A DNA stretch of 33,737 nt, taken from positions 1 through 33,737 of the forward strand of contig CATONX010000024.1 in NCBI GenBank assembly GCA_951801675.1. Reading direction: 5' to 3'. Position 1 is the stretch's first letter. Each line of letters starts with the position of its first letter. A program made the translations under genes and the position numbers. The notes beneath the pieces are model-generated. The model did not search any database. It was not told where the DNA came from and saw only the letters and a program-made list of their open reading frames with translations. The DNA is from an uncultured Eubacteriales bacterium. Its GTDB lineage: Bacteria; Bacillota; Clostridia; Oscillospirales; Acutalibacteraceae. Positions 8,217 to 16,615 of the stretch are shown piece by piece.

Positions 8217-8789
8217 TTACATTTTATATCCCAATTCGAAGGCCGCCAGGTTCATGTCGATGAACTTGGGCGGAACCGTCGTCTTGATGGTCTCGATCCA
8301 GTGGTCCTTGTCCACATCCATGTACCGGGCCAGCACCCCCATCAGCACCACGTTGACCGCTTTGGAGGAACCGGCCTCCTCGGCTAAGGGCAGTGCGTCG
8401 ATGGCGGTCACGTCCACGCCGGAAGCCTGCAGCTTTTCAATCAGGTTCTCCGGATAAGACGCCGCGCCCGTGATCACCGGCATCGGGTCGATGCACTGGG
8501 TGTTGACCACCAGCTTGCCGCCCTTTTTCAAAAACGGAAGCCACCGGGCGGCTTCCAGCTGCTCAAAGGCCAAGATATAGTCGGCCTCGCCCTTCTCGAT
8601 GACCGGAGAATGCACCTCGTCTCCGTAGCGCACATAAGTCACCACCGAGCCGCCCCGCTGGCTCATACCGTGGACTTCCGAAACCTTCACGTCCAGACCT
8701 TTGGAAAGCATGGCGTTTCCCAGCAGGCGGCTTGCCAGCAGCGTGCCCTGGCCGCCGACGCCGACGATCATTACACTTGTCACACTCAT
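8217..8789 (-). CDS. iorB: Indolepyruvate ferredoxin oxidoreductase beta subunit
   Basis: A 190-residue gamma-type 2-oxoacid oxidoreductase domain. It opens with the glycine-rich [16 protein letters not shown], then has [12 protein letters not shown], as in IorB proteins. With IorA it oxidises aryl pyruvates (indolepyruvate, phenylpyruvate) to aryl-acyl-CoA with ferredoxin as acceptor. The start overlaps the iorA stop as ATGA, matching subunits made in fixed ratio. It continues into paaK. Confidence 0.93.
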   Translation of the reverse strand: MSVTSVMIVGVGGQGTLLASRLLGNAMLSKGLDVKVSEVHGMSQRGGSVVTYVRYGDEVHSPVIEKGEADYILAFEQLEAARWLPFLKKGGKLVVNTQCIDPMPVITGAASYPENLIEKLQASGVDVTAIDALPLAEEAGSSKAVNVVLMGVLARYMDVDKDHWIETIKTTVPPKFIDMNLAAFELGYKM

Positions 8790-10528
8790 TTGTCTGCCTC
8801 CCCGCCCACAATGGCGCCAAATTTACACAGGTCCTCACACAGGCCGCAGCCCACGCACTGGGTATGGTCGATAACCGCCTTGCCGTCCTTCATGGAGATG
8901 GCCGGGCAGCCGATGCGCAGGCAGGCCTTGCAGCTTCTGCACTTCTCCCGGTCCACCTTCAAAGAAGGCTTATGCTTGACGTATTTGAGCAGCGCGCAGG
9001 GACGCCGGGCAATGATGACCGACGGCTCCTCCACCGCCAGCTCCTCTTTGAGGGCTTTCTGGGTTTCCTTGAGATCATAGGGATCTACCACCCGCACCCG
9101 GTGAATGCCAACCGCCTGCACCAGCTTTTCCAGGCTCACCGCCGCGGTGGGATCTCCCTTGATGGTGTAGCCGGTGGTGGGGTTTTGCTGATGGCCGGTC
9201 ATGCCGGTGATAGAGTTATCTAAGATCACAATGGTGGAAATGCCTTTGTTATAAGCAATGTCGATCAAGCTGGTAATACCGGAATGGATAAAGGTGGAGT
9301 CGCCAATGACAGCCACCGCCTTCTTCGCCTGATCGGTGCCCCTAGCGGTATTAAACCCATGCAGCCCGGAAACCGACGCGCCCATGCATACGCAGGTGTC
9401 AATCGCGGAGAGAGGGGGCTGGGAGCCTAAGGTGTAGCAGCCGATGTCACCGCTGACGAACACGTTCTCCCGCTTTAAGGCGTAGAAAAGACCACGGTGG
9501 GGGCAGCCGCAGCACATGACGGGCGGGCGCACCGGAATCTCGTCTTTGAGCGAGAGGGTTTTCTTTTCTTCGCCCAGGATCTTCTTTGCCACAATTGCTT
9601 GGGACAGTTCGCCCGTCAAGGGGAACAATTCCTTGCCGATGACCGAAATGCCGAACTTGCGGCAGTGGGTTTCAATGATATCGTCAAGCTCCTCGACCAC
9701 ATAAACCTTGTCGCACTTGGCGGCAAAGTCCTCAATCAGCTTGACCGGCAGGGGATTGACCATCCCGAGCTTTAAGTAAGAGGCGTTTTCTCCCAGCGCT
9801 TCCTTGGCGTACTGGTAAGAGGCGCCCGAAGCAATGATACCGATGGACGTATCGTGATATTCCGTGCGGTTTAAATCGCAGGTTTCCGCAAACTCCGCGA
9901 GCGCCTTCATCCGCTTTTCCACAAACACGTGGCGTCCCCGTGCCATGGCGGGCATCATCACGTTTTTCGCCGGGTTTTTCACGTATTCCTTCAGCGGCTG
10001 CTCCACCCGGTCGGTGGTTTCCACCAGGCTGCGGGAATGGGAAATGCGGGTGCACAGCCGGATGAAAAACGGCGTGTCGTACTCCTCCGAGAGCTCGAAG
10101 GCACGCTTGGTAAAGGCGAGACATTCCGCCGAGTCGGCCGGCTCGAGCATGGGGATTTTCGACGCGATGGCATGGTGGCGGGAATCCTGCTCGTTTTGAG
10201 AGGAATGCATACCCGGGTCGTCCGCCACGGCGATGACCAGGCCGCCGTTAACACCGGTGTAAGACGCGGTGTAAAGGGGGTCGGCCGCCACATTGAGCCC
10301 CACGTGCTTCATGGCTGAGAAGGCACGGGCGCCGCCCATGGACGCGCCGACGGCTACCTCGCAGGCTACCTTTTCGTTTGGCGCCCACTCGGAGTACATC
10401 GCGTCATAGGTGGCGGCGTATTCGGTGATTTCGGTGCTGGGGGTGCCGGGATAGCTGGAAATGACGCGGCATCCGGCCTCATACAGGCCGCGGGCAACCG
10501 CCTCATTCCCCAGAAATAGTTTTTTCAA
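8786..10528 (-). CDS. iorA: Indolepyruvate ferredoxin oxidoreductase alpha subunit
   Basis: The large subunit of the thiamine-diphosphate 2-oxoacid oxidoreductase. The N-terminal pyrimidine-binding domain starts KKLFLGNEAVARG; the ThDP-binding core has GDSTFIHSG and NSITGMTGHQQNP. The C-terminus is a double ferredoxin domain with CRSCKACLRIGC and CVGCGLCEDLC, giving two 4Fe-4S clusters. An ATG 21 bases upstream would place the GGAGG ribosome site inside the coding region. A TTG seven bases after that GGAGG begins exactly where family members begin, so I place the start at TTG. It pairs with IorB and lies between the two paaK paralogs. Confidence 0.93.
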   Translation of the reverse strand: MKKLFLGNEAVARGLYEAGCRVISSYPGTPSTEITEYAATYDAMYSEWAPNEKVACEVAVGASMGGARAFSAMKHVGLNVAADPLYTASYTGVNGGLVIAVADDPGMHSSQNEQDSRHHAIASKIPMLEPADSAECLAFTKRAFELSEEYDTPFFIRLCTRISHSRSLVETTDRVEQPLKEYVKNPAKNVMMPAMARGRHVFVEKRMKALAEFAETCDLNRTEYHDTSIGIIASGASYQYAKEALGENASYLKLGMVNPLPVKLIEDFAAKCDKVYVVEELDDIIETHCRKFGISVIGKELFPLTGELSQAIVAKKILGEEKKTLSLKDEIPVRPPVMCCGCPHRGLFYALKRENVFVSGDIGCYTLGSQPPLSAIDTCVCMGASVSGLHGFNTARGTDQAKKAVAVIGDSTFIHSGITSLIDIAYNKGISTIVILDNSITGMTGHQQNPTTGYTIKGDPTAAVSLEKLVQAVGIHRVRVVDPYDLKETQKALKEELAVEEPSVIIARRPCALLKYVKHKPSLKVDREKCRSCKACLRIGCPAISMKDGKAVIDHTQCVGCGLCEDLCKFGAIVGGEADK

Positions 10529-10561
10529 AGATAGAACCTCCAAATCCATTGTGTTGATTCT

Positions 10562-11872
10562 TTATTTGTTGCTGTCGACCTGGCGCAGATCCAAAATGCG
10601 CTTGGCCTTGCCCTGGAACCGTTCCAAAGTTTTCGGCTCCACAAGGCTGATTTTGGTTTCAATGCCCAGGACGCTCTTGAGCTTGTCGTGAATCTTGCGC
10701 TGGAGCCGTTCGAGCTCGCTGTAGCTGTCGAGCACCTCGCCGCTTGTAAGCTCTACCTTGACTTCCAGAGTGTCCGCAAAGCCTTCCCTGCGCACCACCA
10801 GCTGGTAGTGAGGGCCGATGTGGTCCATACCCACGAGGACGCTTTCAATCTGGGTGGGGAAGACGTTGACGCCGCGGATTTTGAGCATATCGTCGGTGCG
10901 GCCGGTAACCTTGTCCATACGGGCACTGGTGCGGCCGCATGCGCAGGGCTCGTAGTTAAGACGGGAAATGTCCTTGGTGCGGTAGCGAAGCATGGGGATG
11001 CCTTCCTTGGTCAGAGTGGTCATCACCAGCTCGCCCGACTCGCCTTCCGCCTTGTTTTCCCCCGTAACCGGGTCGATGATTTCCGGCAGGTAATGGTCCT
11101 CTGCAATGTGCAGCCCGCAGCGCTTTATGCACTCGCCGGACACACCCGGGCCCATAATCTCGGAAAGGCCGTAGTTGTCGGTAGCGAAGAGACCCCAGAC
11201 CTTCTCAATCTGCGCGCGCATCTCGGGGGTACACCCTTCCGAGCCGAACAGGCCGATGCGGATTTTATAGTCGCTCATGGGATAGCCGCTTTCCTTGGCC
11301 GATTCGCCCATATACAGGGCATAGGACGGGGTGGCCACCAGGCCGGTCACCTTCATGTCCCTAAGAAGCATCAGCTGCTTTTCGGTGTTGCCGGAAGAGG
11401 CGGGGATGACCGTGCAGCCGATGCGTTCCAGGCCGTAATGCAGCCCGAGTGCGCCGGTAAAGAGGCCGTAACCGAAGGAAATCTGGAAAATATCCTCGTC
11501 GGTGACACCCACGGCCACCGCGATGCGGGCCACCTGGTCGGCCCAATTGTTCAAGTCGTTTCTGGTATAGCCGACGATGGTGGGTTTGCCGGTGGTGCCC
11601 GAGGAAGCATGCACCCGAACGATCTTTTTCATGTCCGCGCCGAACAGGCCCGTGGGATAATTGTCCCGGATGTCCGCCTTGGTGGTGAACGGTATGTACT
11701 TGACGTCCGATAAGGACTTGATCTTTTCAGCTGTGACACCCGCTTCTCCCAGCCGCTTGGCGTAAAACGGAACGTTGCGGATGGAATAATCCACAATCCA
11801 TTTCAGCCGCTCCAGCTGGAGCGCTTCCAGCTCCTTGCGGGGCATGGTTTCGATTTCCTTTTGCCAGAACAT
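10562..11872 (-). CDS. paaK: Phenylacetate-CoA ligase (second paralog, first gene of operon)
   Basis: A 436-residue PaaK-family aryl-CoA ligase, clearly homologous to but divergent from the ligase at 6886-8205. It has SSGTTGKPTIVGYT (90-103), the family's [20 protein letters not shown], a CACGRT Cys pair, [16 protein letters not shown], and a C-terminal QGKAKRILDLR. The start ATG has GAGG seven bases upstream. It is the first gene of the paaK-iorA-iorB-paaK-ACT operon. Two ligases flanking one oxidoreductase suggest two aryl-acid substrates or opposite reaction directions, which is inference. Confidence 0.9.
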   Translation of the reverse strand: MFWQKEIETMPRKELEALQLERLKWIVDYSIRNVPFYAKRLGEAGVTAEKIKSLSDVKYIPFTTKADIRDNYPTGLFGADMKKIVRVHASSGTTGKPTIVGYTRNDLNNWADQVARIAVAVGVTDEDIFQISFGYGLFTGALGLHYGLERIGCTVIPASSGNTEKQLMLLRDMKVTGLVATPSYALYMGESAKESGYPMSDYKIRIGLFGSEGCTPEMRAQIEKVWGLFATDNYGLSEIMGPGVSGECIKRCGLHIAEDHYLPEIIDPVTGENKAEGESGELVMTTLTKEGIPMLRYRTKDISRLNYEPCACGRTSARMDKVTGRTDDMLKIRGVNVFPTQIESVLVGMDHIGPHYQLVVRREGFADTLEVKVELTSGEVLDSYSELERLQRKIHDKLKSVLGIETKISLVEPKTLERFQGKAKRILDLRQVDSNK

Positions 11873-11929
11873 GACAGCACCTCTTCAGTAAATGGTTTGA
11901 AAATGAACACACTTTCTACAATATCTACT

Positions 11930-11958
11930 ATTTTGCCACAAAAAGCGCTAAAGTTCAA
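11930..11958 (-). promoter_or_regulatory. Promoter candidate for the paaK-iorAB operon
   Basis: On the minus strand TTGAAC and CAAAAT are 17 bases apart, about 60 bases upstream of the first ligase start. The -10 is imperfect, but nothing better lies in this intergenic region. It is divergent from the transporter promoter. Confidence 0.45.
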
Positions 11959-12105
11959 TAAAGAATTTGCAGCAAGGTGCAAATGGCCCGATATTCCAGA
12001 TGAGTAGATGAGGATATTTGATTGGTCTGTGAAGAAAAAAGTAGCAGGCAAATAGGGTGGATGCCGAAAAAAGAAAGAAAAAACCGAATTCGGCTGGTTT
12101 TCACA

Positions 12106-12134
12106 TTGCCATTGTCTATCTTTTCCGCTATACT
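12106..12134 (+). promoter_or_regulatory. Promoter of the EamA transporter gene
   Basis: TTGCCA and TATACT with an exact 17-base spacer, about 48 bases upstream of the transporter ATG. Confidence 0.65.
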
Positions 12135-12181
12135 AATACAATTGCCGTTTTATCCAGATCACGCAATACAGGAGAGAGAAT

Positions 12182-13138
12182 ATGAAGCGCAAATGGAACA
12201 TGACCGATCCCAAAGTTGTCTTTTTGCTGGCGATGCTGTGCTGCTTTCTGTGGGGAAGCGCCACGCCCGCCATCAAAATCGGCTATCAGATGTTTCACAT
12301 TGAAAATTCAGATACCACCAGCATCATTCTATTCGCGGGAATCCGGTTTTTCCTGGCGGGAATACTGGTGATTTTGTTTCAGAGCCTGATGCAAAGGCGG
12401 TTCTTAAAACCGCAGATCAAGGCACTCCCCGCCATCTTTTCCCTGTCTCTGGCCCAGACCGCGGTGCAGTACCTGTTCTTTTACATCGGCCTTGCCCATA
12501 CAAGCGGCGTCCATGGCACCATCATTTCGGGCACAGGCGGCTTTTTCTCCATTCTTATGGCGAGCCTTTTATTTCGGTACGAAAAGCTTACGGGAGCAAA
12601 AATTTTCGGCTGTGTCATCGGCTTTGCCGGAATTGTGGTGATGAACCTGTCGGGTTCAAGCAGCGAGGGCTTTTTCCAGGTTTCCCTGCTGGGAGAAGGC
12701 TTTGTTTTGTTTTCCCAGCTTTCCTATGCCCTGTCCGGCATCTTGGTCAAGCGCTTTTCCTCCAGGTTCGACGTGGTGATGCTCAGCGGCTGGCAGTTCG
12801 TGCTGGGCGGAATCATCATGATGGTGGTAGGCTTTGCCTGCGGAGGCCGGGTGGACCTGGTTTCCGATCCCTCCGCCTACCTGCTGCTGCTTTATATGGC
12901 GCTGATTTCGGCGGTGGCTTACTCGGTGTGGGGCATCCTTCTCAAATACAATCCCGTCAGCCGCGTGACCATCTTTACGTTCCTGACGCCCTTGTTCGGC
13001 GTGCTCCTTTCCGCCATCTTCCTGGGAGAGGTCCAGCAGGCCCTCTCCTTCAAAACCCTGATTGCTCTCGTCTTCGTCTGCATCGGCATTTATGCCGTCA
13101 ACCGTGGCGCTGGCAAAAAAGAGTCGGCGCTCAAATAA
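12182..13138 (+). CDS. EamA/DMT-family inner-membrane transporter
   Basis: A 318-residue, very hydrophobic protein with about ten membrane segments arranged as two EamA (drug/metabolite transporter) repeats. The first repeat carries the typical FLWGSATPAIKIGY near the start and FAGIRFFLAGILVI; the second carries FSQLSYALSGILVKRFS and VAYSVWGILLKYNPVS. The tail is short and basic (NRGAGKKESALK). The ATG has GGAGAG five bases upstream. DMT members export or import small metabolites, often amino acids; the substrate cannot be told. It is a single-gene unit with its own promoter and a downstream terminator, divergent from the aryl-acid operon. Confidence 0.88.
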   Translation: MKRKWNMTDPKVVFLLAMLCCFLWGSATPAIKIGYQMFHIENSDTTSIILFAGIRFFLAGILVILFQSLMQRRFLKPQIKALPAIFSLSLAQTAVQYLFFYIGLAHTSGVHGTIISGTGGFFSILMASLLFRYEKLTGAKIFGCVIGFAGIVVMNLSGSSSEGFFQVSLLGEGFVLFSQLSYALSGILVKRFSSRFDVVMLSGWQFVLGGIIMMVVGFACGGRVDLVSDPSAYLLLLYMALISAVAYSVWGILLKYNPVSRVTIFTFLTPLFGVLLSAIFLGEVQQALSFKTLIALVFVCIGIYAVNRGAGKKESALK

Positions 13139-13170
13139 GCGGCGTGCGATCACCGGTAGTGGTAAAAAGA

Positions 13171-13205
13171 AAAGCGGTGCAGAAGTATATTCTGCGCCGC
13201 TTTTT
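13171..13205 (+). terminator. Intrinsic terminator after the EamA transporter
   Basis: AAAGCGGTGCAGAA (13171-13184) pairs with TTCTGCGCCGCTTT (13190-13203) around a five-base loop, with a single mismatch, and runs into five T. Confidence 0.85.
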
Positions 13206-13626
13206 GATATGCCGATTGCTTGTGGGGACAAACGGGCGAGACCGTCCGCCGGAGGGGCTGCGGCTCTGGGTTACCGGGGAGGCGTACACTACATGGGGAA
13301 GGGAACGCGTCGGTCACGCGGAAGCTGTAAACATGGTTTTGTATGAGCGTACCAGTGCTTTCCACGTACGGGTTTGACACCTACACGGAAAAACCAGCCG
13401 TCAATAGGGCATTCTTTTTCCGCAGCATGGAAAAAACCGAGTGGCAGCGCGAATGACCGGCTCTTGTATTACCGGGATGGGTGTGTTATCCTCAAAAACA
13501 AGAGAAGGGGAGGAGACCATAACCGATGGGTTCTGCAACCGGACAAGGGAGGGAAACGCAGTGCTCCCGCCCTAGGACGAAAGCCCCGGCCGGTGGTCGG
13601 GCAGGATATAAGGAGGAAAGGCTACC
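13206..13626 (+). other. Intergenic stretch without a recognised gene
   Basis: About 420 bases between the transporter terminator and the GNAT gene. Short open frames exist on both strands, but none has a family I recognise or a convincing ribosome site. Only the last bases (AAGGAGG before 13627) clearly serve the next gene. A weak TTGTAT/GTTATC pair near 13465-13490 could be its promoter. The stretch may be decayed sequence. Confidence 0.4.
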
Positions 13627-14208
13627 ATGCAGCTAACGACCCAACGTCTGCTGCTTCGCCCGGTGACGCTTTCGGATGCGCCTGCTGTTTTCGCCTATTC
13701 GAAGCACGAGCAGGTGGGACCGAACGCCGGGTGGAAGCCCCATGAAAGCATAGAAGAAACCGCCGCCATTTTAAAGGAAATCTTCGTTGGCCAAGAGGCC
13801 GTTTTTGGCATTGAGCTCAGGGAAACCGGTTGTTTGATCGGGACCGCCGGCCTTATCGGAGACCCCAAACGGGAGAACGATCAGACGCAGATGCTTGGTT
13901 ATGCCCTGGCCTGGGAATACTGGGGAAAGGGGCTGATGACCGAAGCGGTCCAGGCCCTCCTTTGGTACGGCTTTGAGGAGCTGGACCTTGCCTTGATTTC
14001 CGCCTATTGTTATCCGCACAATTCCCGGTCCAGGCGGGTGCTGCAAAAGTGCGGTTTTGTTTACGAAGGAAGACTCAGGCTGTGCGAGCGGCTTTATAAC
14101 GGGCAGGTTCTCGACAACGAGTGCTATGCCTTGGAAAGCCAGGCGGCGCGGACGGCGGCATGGTATCAAAACGGCGGCGTTTTGCTGGAAGCGGACGGAT
14201 TAAAATAA
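13627..14208 (+). CDS. GNAT-family N-acetyltransferase (RimJ/RimL-like)
   Basis: A 193-residue acetyltransferase. The N-terminus MQLTTQRLLLRPVTLSDA is the usual GNAT opening. The acetyl-CoA site is around LGYALAWEYWGKGLMTEAVQ, and the C-terminal NSRSRRVLQKCGFVYEGRLR is the conserved motif B of RimJ/RimL-type enzymes. AAGGAGG lies ten bases before the ATG. These enzymes acetylate protein N-termini, amino acids or small amines; the substrate is not deducible. It stands alone between the transporter and CRISPR-like cluster A. Confidence 0.9.
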   Translation: MQLTTQRLLLRPVTLSDAPAVFAYSKHEQVGPNAGWKPHESIEETAAILKEIFVGQEAVFGIELRETGCLIGTAGLIGDPKRENDQTQMLGYALAWEYWGKGLMTEAVQALLWYGFEELDLALISAYCYPHNSRSRRVLQKCGFVYEGRLRLCERLYNGQVLDNECYALESQAARTAAWYQNGGVLLEADGLK

Positions 14209-14307
14209 AGTTTTTCGTAGGGCAAAGCGTGCTGCAAAGAAGCGTGCCGGACGGGAAGGAACGGGGACAAAATAAGCGAGACGGGGAAGGCTGCGCTGCC
14301 TGCCTTA

Positions 14308-14717
14308 GCCGCTCCCTATGTGGGAGCGCGGGTTGAAATCATCTATTCGGCACTTCTTTTTCCGGGCTTCCGGGTCACGGGAGACGTGTGGGTTGAAATC
14401 GACACTGGCAAAGATGCTGGAAGAGGATTTTTGAGTCGCGCTTCGCAAGAAGCGTGAGGGTTGAAATTATACGGAGGGAGGCGGCGAAGATTAAAAAGGA
14501 AAGTCGCTCCCCGCACGGGGAGCGTGGGTTGAAATAGCATTTCGGCGGTCTGTATGTCGGCGACCTGCTTGACACGCTTTAGGAGAAGCGTGTCAAGGCC
14601 CTCCGCCCGCACCGTTTGTCTTGCTGATTGCAGAGCCTGTGGATGGAAACGGCGGAATGACGGACGGGGTTTAGCCATGAGAGAGTCGCGCTTCCAAGAA
14701 AGTGTGAGGGTTGAAAT
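14308..14717 (+). CRISPR. CRISPR-like degenerate repeat cluster A (5 units, type I-C-like)
   Basis: Five units of 32-34 bases lie at 14308-14339, 14366-14399, 14435-14467, 14503-14535 and 14685-14717. Four end in GGGTTGAAAT after GTGT, GTGA, GTG or similar; four of the five (A1, A3, A4, A5) begin G(T/C)CGC. Spacers are 26, 35, 35 and 149 bases. The stems differ: GCTCCC/GGGAGC in unit 1, CTTCCG/CGGGAG in unit 2 (with a G-U pair), CGCTTC/GAAGCG in unit 3, GCTCCCC/GGGGAGC in unit 4, CGCTT/AAGTG in unit 5 (with a G-U pair). The 149-base gap holds a perfect 12-base hairpin (14568-14597) one period after unit 4, probably an eroded unit. The repeat shape matches type I-C CRISPR repeats, but no cas gene is present and units are not identical as in a live array. 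Confidence 0.7.
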
Positions 14718-14755
14718 GTGGACTGTTTTGCCGGAGGCGGCGGTTGATTTGGCCA

Positions 14756-14810
14756 GGCGGACGGGGCGCGTTCTTCAAAGCGCCTCGTCCGCCGTTCGCG
14801 GCGTTTTTTG
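14756..14810 (+). terminator. Overlapping hairpins with U-tract before the PHP gene
   Basis: A 14-base GC-rich stem (14756-14769 with 14780-14793, one mismatch) overlaps by a few bases a short CGCCG-TTCG-CGGCG hairpin (14790-14803) that runs into TTTTTT. The short hairpin with UUCG loop is a plausible intrinsic terminator. The long stem would compete with it. It ends about 30 bases before the next start, too close for another promoter in between. Confidence 0.6.
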
Positions 14811-14840
14811 TCTATGACCTTTTTGTAAGGAGGAACTTTT

Positions 14841-15653
14841 GTGTTTCGTGCGGATCTTCATATTCACTCGACCATGTCGGACGGCAGCATGACTGCCCCT
14901 GAAATTGCCACGCGCGCGGCAAAGCTGGGCCTGACCCACATCGCCTTTACCGACCATGACACTACCGAGGGGGCGAAAGAGGCGGTTCGGAGCGCCCGGG
15001 AACAAGGGCTCTATGCGGTGCCGGCGGTGGAGATTTCCGCGTTTCTCCCATCGCTTGGGACCAAGGCCCACATTCTCGGCTACGGTTACCGGGACAATGC
15101 CCACATCGAGGCCTTGTGCACCCCTACCCGGCAAAGGCGCCACCAAAACAGCCTTTGGCAGATCGGAGTACTACAGCAGCTCGGCTATACCATTTCGGAG
15201 GAATTGGTGCGCCCCTTTGCCCACCGGGTGCTTTATAAACAGCATATCATGGACTATCTTGTAAAGACCGGGCAAGCGGACGAATTGTTTGGAGAAACCT
15301 TCCGCCGCCTTTTTGGAAAGGGCGGACCTTGTTATTCCACCATCGAGTATGTGAACGCGCGCGACGCGGTGCAGGCCATTACAGCCGATGGGGGCAGGGC
15401 GGTGCTCGCCCATCCGGGCCAGCAGAAAAACCTTTTCGCCGTGCCTATGCTGGTGGAGGCGGGCTTAGCCGGGATCGAACTGGATCACCGGTCCAACACG
15501 GCGGCGGACCGGGAAGAAATCCATACCCTCTGCCGAAAATACCGCCTGATCAAAACCGGCGGGAGCGACTTTCACGGCCGCTACAGCCGTCCAGGTTCCG
15601 CGCTTGGCGGGCACCTGGCGGATGATTCCAGCCGCGTTCTATTCGAGTCATAA
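14841..15653 (+). CDS. PHP-domain phosphoesterase
   Basis: A 270-residue metal-dependent PHP phosphoesterase. The metal ligands of the family are visible: DLHIHSTMSD (H7, H9, D14), FTDHDTTEG (H39), VEIS (E64), LAHPGQQ and, near the end, GGSDFHG. It resembles the YciV/RNase AM (TrpH-like) group, which acts on nucleotides or short RNA 5' ends, rather than polymerase-linked PHP domains. GTG start with AAGGAGG seven bases upstream. It follows the repeat cluster and the overlapping hairpins, so its expression may depend on readthrough. Confidence 0.88.
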   Translation: MFRADLHIHSTMSDGSMTAPEIATRAAKLGLTHIAFTDHDTTEGAKEAVRSAREQGLYAVPAVEISAFLPSLGTKAHILGYGYRDNAHIEALCTPTRQRRHQNSLWQIGVLQQLGYTISEELVRPFAHRVLYKQHIMDYLVKTGQADELFGETFRRLFGKGGPCYSTIEYVNARDAVQAITADGGRAVLAHPGQQKNLFAVPMLVEAGLAGIELDHRSNTAADREEIHTLCRKYRLIKTGGSDFHGRYSRPGSALGGHLADDSSRVLFES

Positions 15654-15833
15654 CCGCCCGATAATCGGTGGCATGCGTCAGTCATAGGAAGGAATATTAC
15701 CGGTCGCCGTCTCGATGTACCAAACTACATGATTTTTGCCCTATCGCCTGTAAACGGGCGGCTTGCCGTTTGGACGAAAGCTTTTTGTGCATGACGATTT
15801 TACCCAAATAGCCGGTGCCTTTCTGAACCAATC

Positions 15834-15873
15834 AAAAGCAGGAGCCAGACACATATGTCTGGCTCCTGCTTTT
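15834..15873. terminator. Bidirectional terminator between convergent genes
   Basis: A perfect 18-base inverted repeat (15834-15851 with 15856-15873, four-base loop) flanked by A on the left and T on the right. It serves the PHP gene on the plus strand and overlaps the stop codon of the minus-strand gene. Confidence 0.88.
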
Positions 15874-16532
15874 TAACGAAGCGTTTCTCCGTTTTGCCGC
15901 CTCAGGTAGGTTTCGATCATCGCAATGCGGTCCGGCCGGTTTCGTCTTTTTTCTACCTCCAGCCGCGGCTTAACCGGTTCGCAAAACAGCTCGTACCCGT
16001 TCCAGCTTTCTTTTATATAGGGGTGGCGGTCCTTGTCGTTTCTCTCGTCCGCCACCAGGTCGATTTGTTCCCCGTCGAGACACAGGCGGCCGAAATAGCG
16101 GGTGGCCCAGCTGTCGCCCAGGTCCAGAAAGGGCTCCACGATTGCGTCCGCAAAAAGGTCGCGCGCCTGGTAGAACTGATCGGAGCGCACGAAGATATCC
16201 AGGTCATGGGGAAGGAGGGGCATCCCGCGCACCGCCTCGCAGCCGCTCCCGGTGAGATACCATTCGATGCCGTGGCTTTGGCAGACCCGGGCAAAATGGA
16301 TCAGCGCCATAGCCCACGTTTTCCCCCGGTTCGTGAACATATCTTCAGCCAGGCGCGGGAAATTGCGCAGGATCCGGCTGCACTCCGGATACTGGCCCGA
16401 AAACCGCTTGACAAACCGGCCGTCTTCCTCCTGAAAGTAGGCTTCCCGAATCGTAGCTGCAATCTCTTCGTCTTCGACGGCTTCCACGCATAACGTCAAC
16501 CGATGGCCTTCGAGAAAGGCTTTTGCCACCAT
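15873..16532 (-). CDS. Nucleotidyltransferase-fold protein
   Basis: A 219-residue protein with the polymerase-beta/nucleotidyltransferase signature: WYLTGSGCEAVRG (GSG at 95-97), then HDLDIFV with Asp110 and Asp112, and a later IDLVAD that can supply the third carboxylate. The family transfers nucleotides to proteins, RNA or antibiotics, and some act as toxins. This protein has no partner antitoxin beside it. The ATG start has AGGAGG eight bases upstream; an upstream in-frame start lacks one. It is convergent with the PHP gene and downstream of the dap operon terminator. The substrate is unknown. Confidence 0.75.
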   Translation of the reverse strand: MVAKAFLEGHRLTLCVEAVEDEEIAATIREAYFQEEDGRFVKRFSGQYPECSRILRNFPRLAEDMFTNRGKTWAMALIHFARVCQSHGIEWYLTGSGCEAVRGMPLLPHDLDIFVRSDQFYQARDLFADAIVEPFLDLGDSWATRYFGRLCLDGEQIDLVADERNDKDRHPYIKESWNGYELFCEPVKPRLEVEKRRNRPDRIAMIETYLRRQNGETLR

Positions 16533-16561
16533 CTTTGTTTCCTCCTTACCGCTTTCAAAGG

Positions 16562-16604
16562 AAAAAAGCCACAAACGGCAGATTCCTGCTGTCTGTGGCT
16601 TTTG
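16562..16604 (-). terminator. Terminator of the asd-dapA-dapB-ACT operon
   Basis: An imperfect long hairpin (AAAAGCCACAGAC...GTTTGTGGCTTTT) with a four-base loop ends in T6 on the minus strand, about 12 bases after the ACT gene stop. Confidence 0.8.
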
Positions 16605-16615
16605 AGACCTTCGTC

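Noticed and set aside
13150-13745. Small open frames on both strands between the transporter and the GNAT gene
   Set aside because: No ribosome site in the right place, no known domain, and one overlaps the GNAT start in another frame. Left as an unassigned gap.
14222-14262. Possible eroded repeat unit before A1
   Set aside because: It contains AGAAGCGTG and is roughly one period upstream, but it is off register by about ten bases and lacks the handle.
14343-14678. Open frame on the minus strand across cluster A encoding repeated NPHASCEAR / TLPVRGAT-like peptides
   Set aside because: The repeats in the peptide are just translated CRISPR-like units (their reverse complement). No ribosome site or family supports a gene. 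Such junk proteins are typical over CRISPR arrays.
15873-16532. Toxin of a nucleotidyltransferase toxin-antitoxin pair
   Set aside because: No antitoxin gene is adjacent: one side is the dap operon terminator and the other a convergent PHP gene. The fold alone does not show toxicity.
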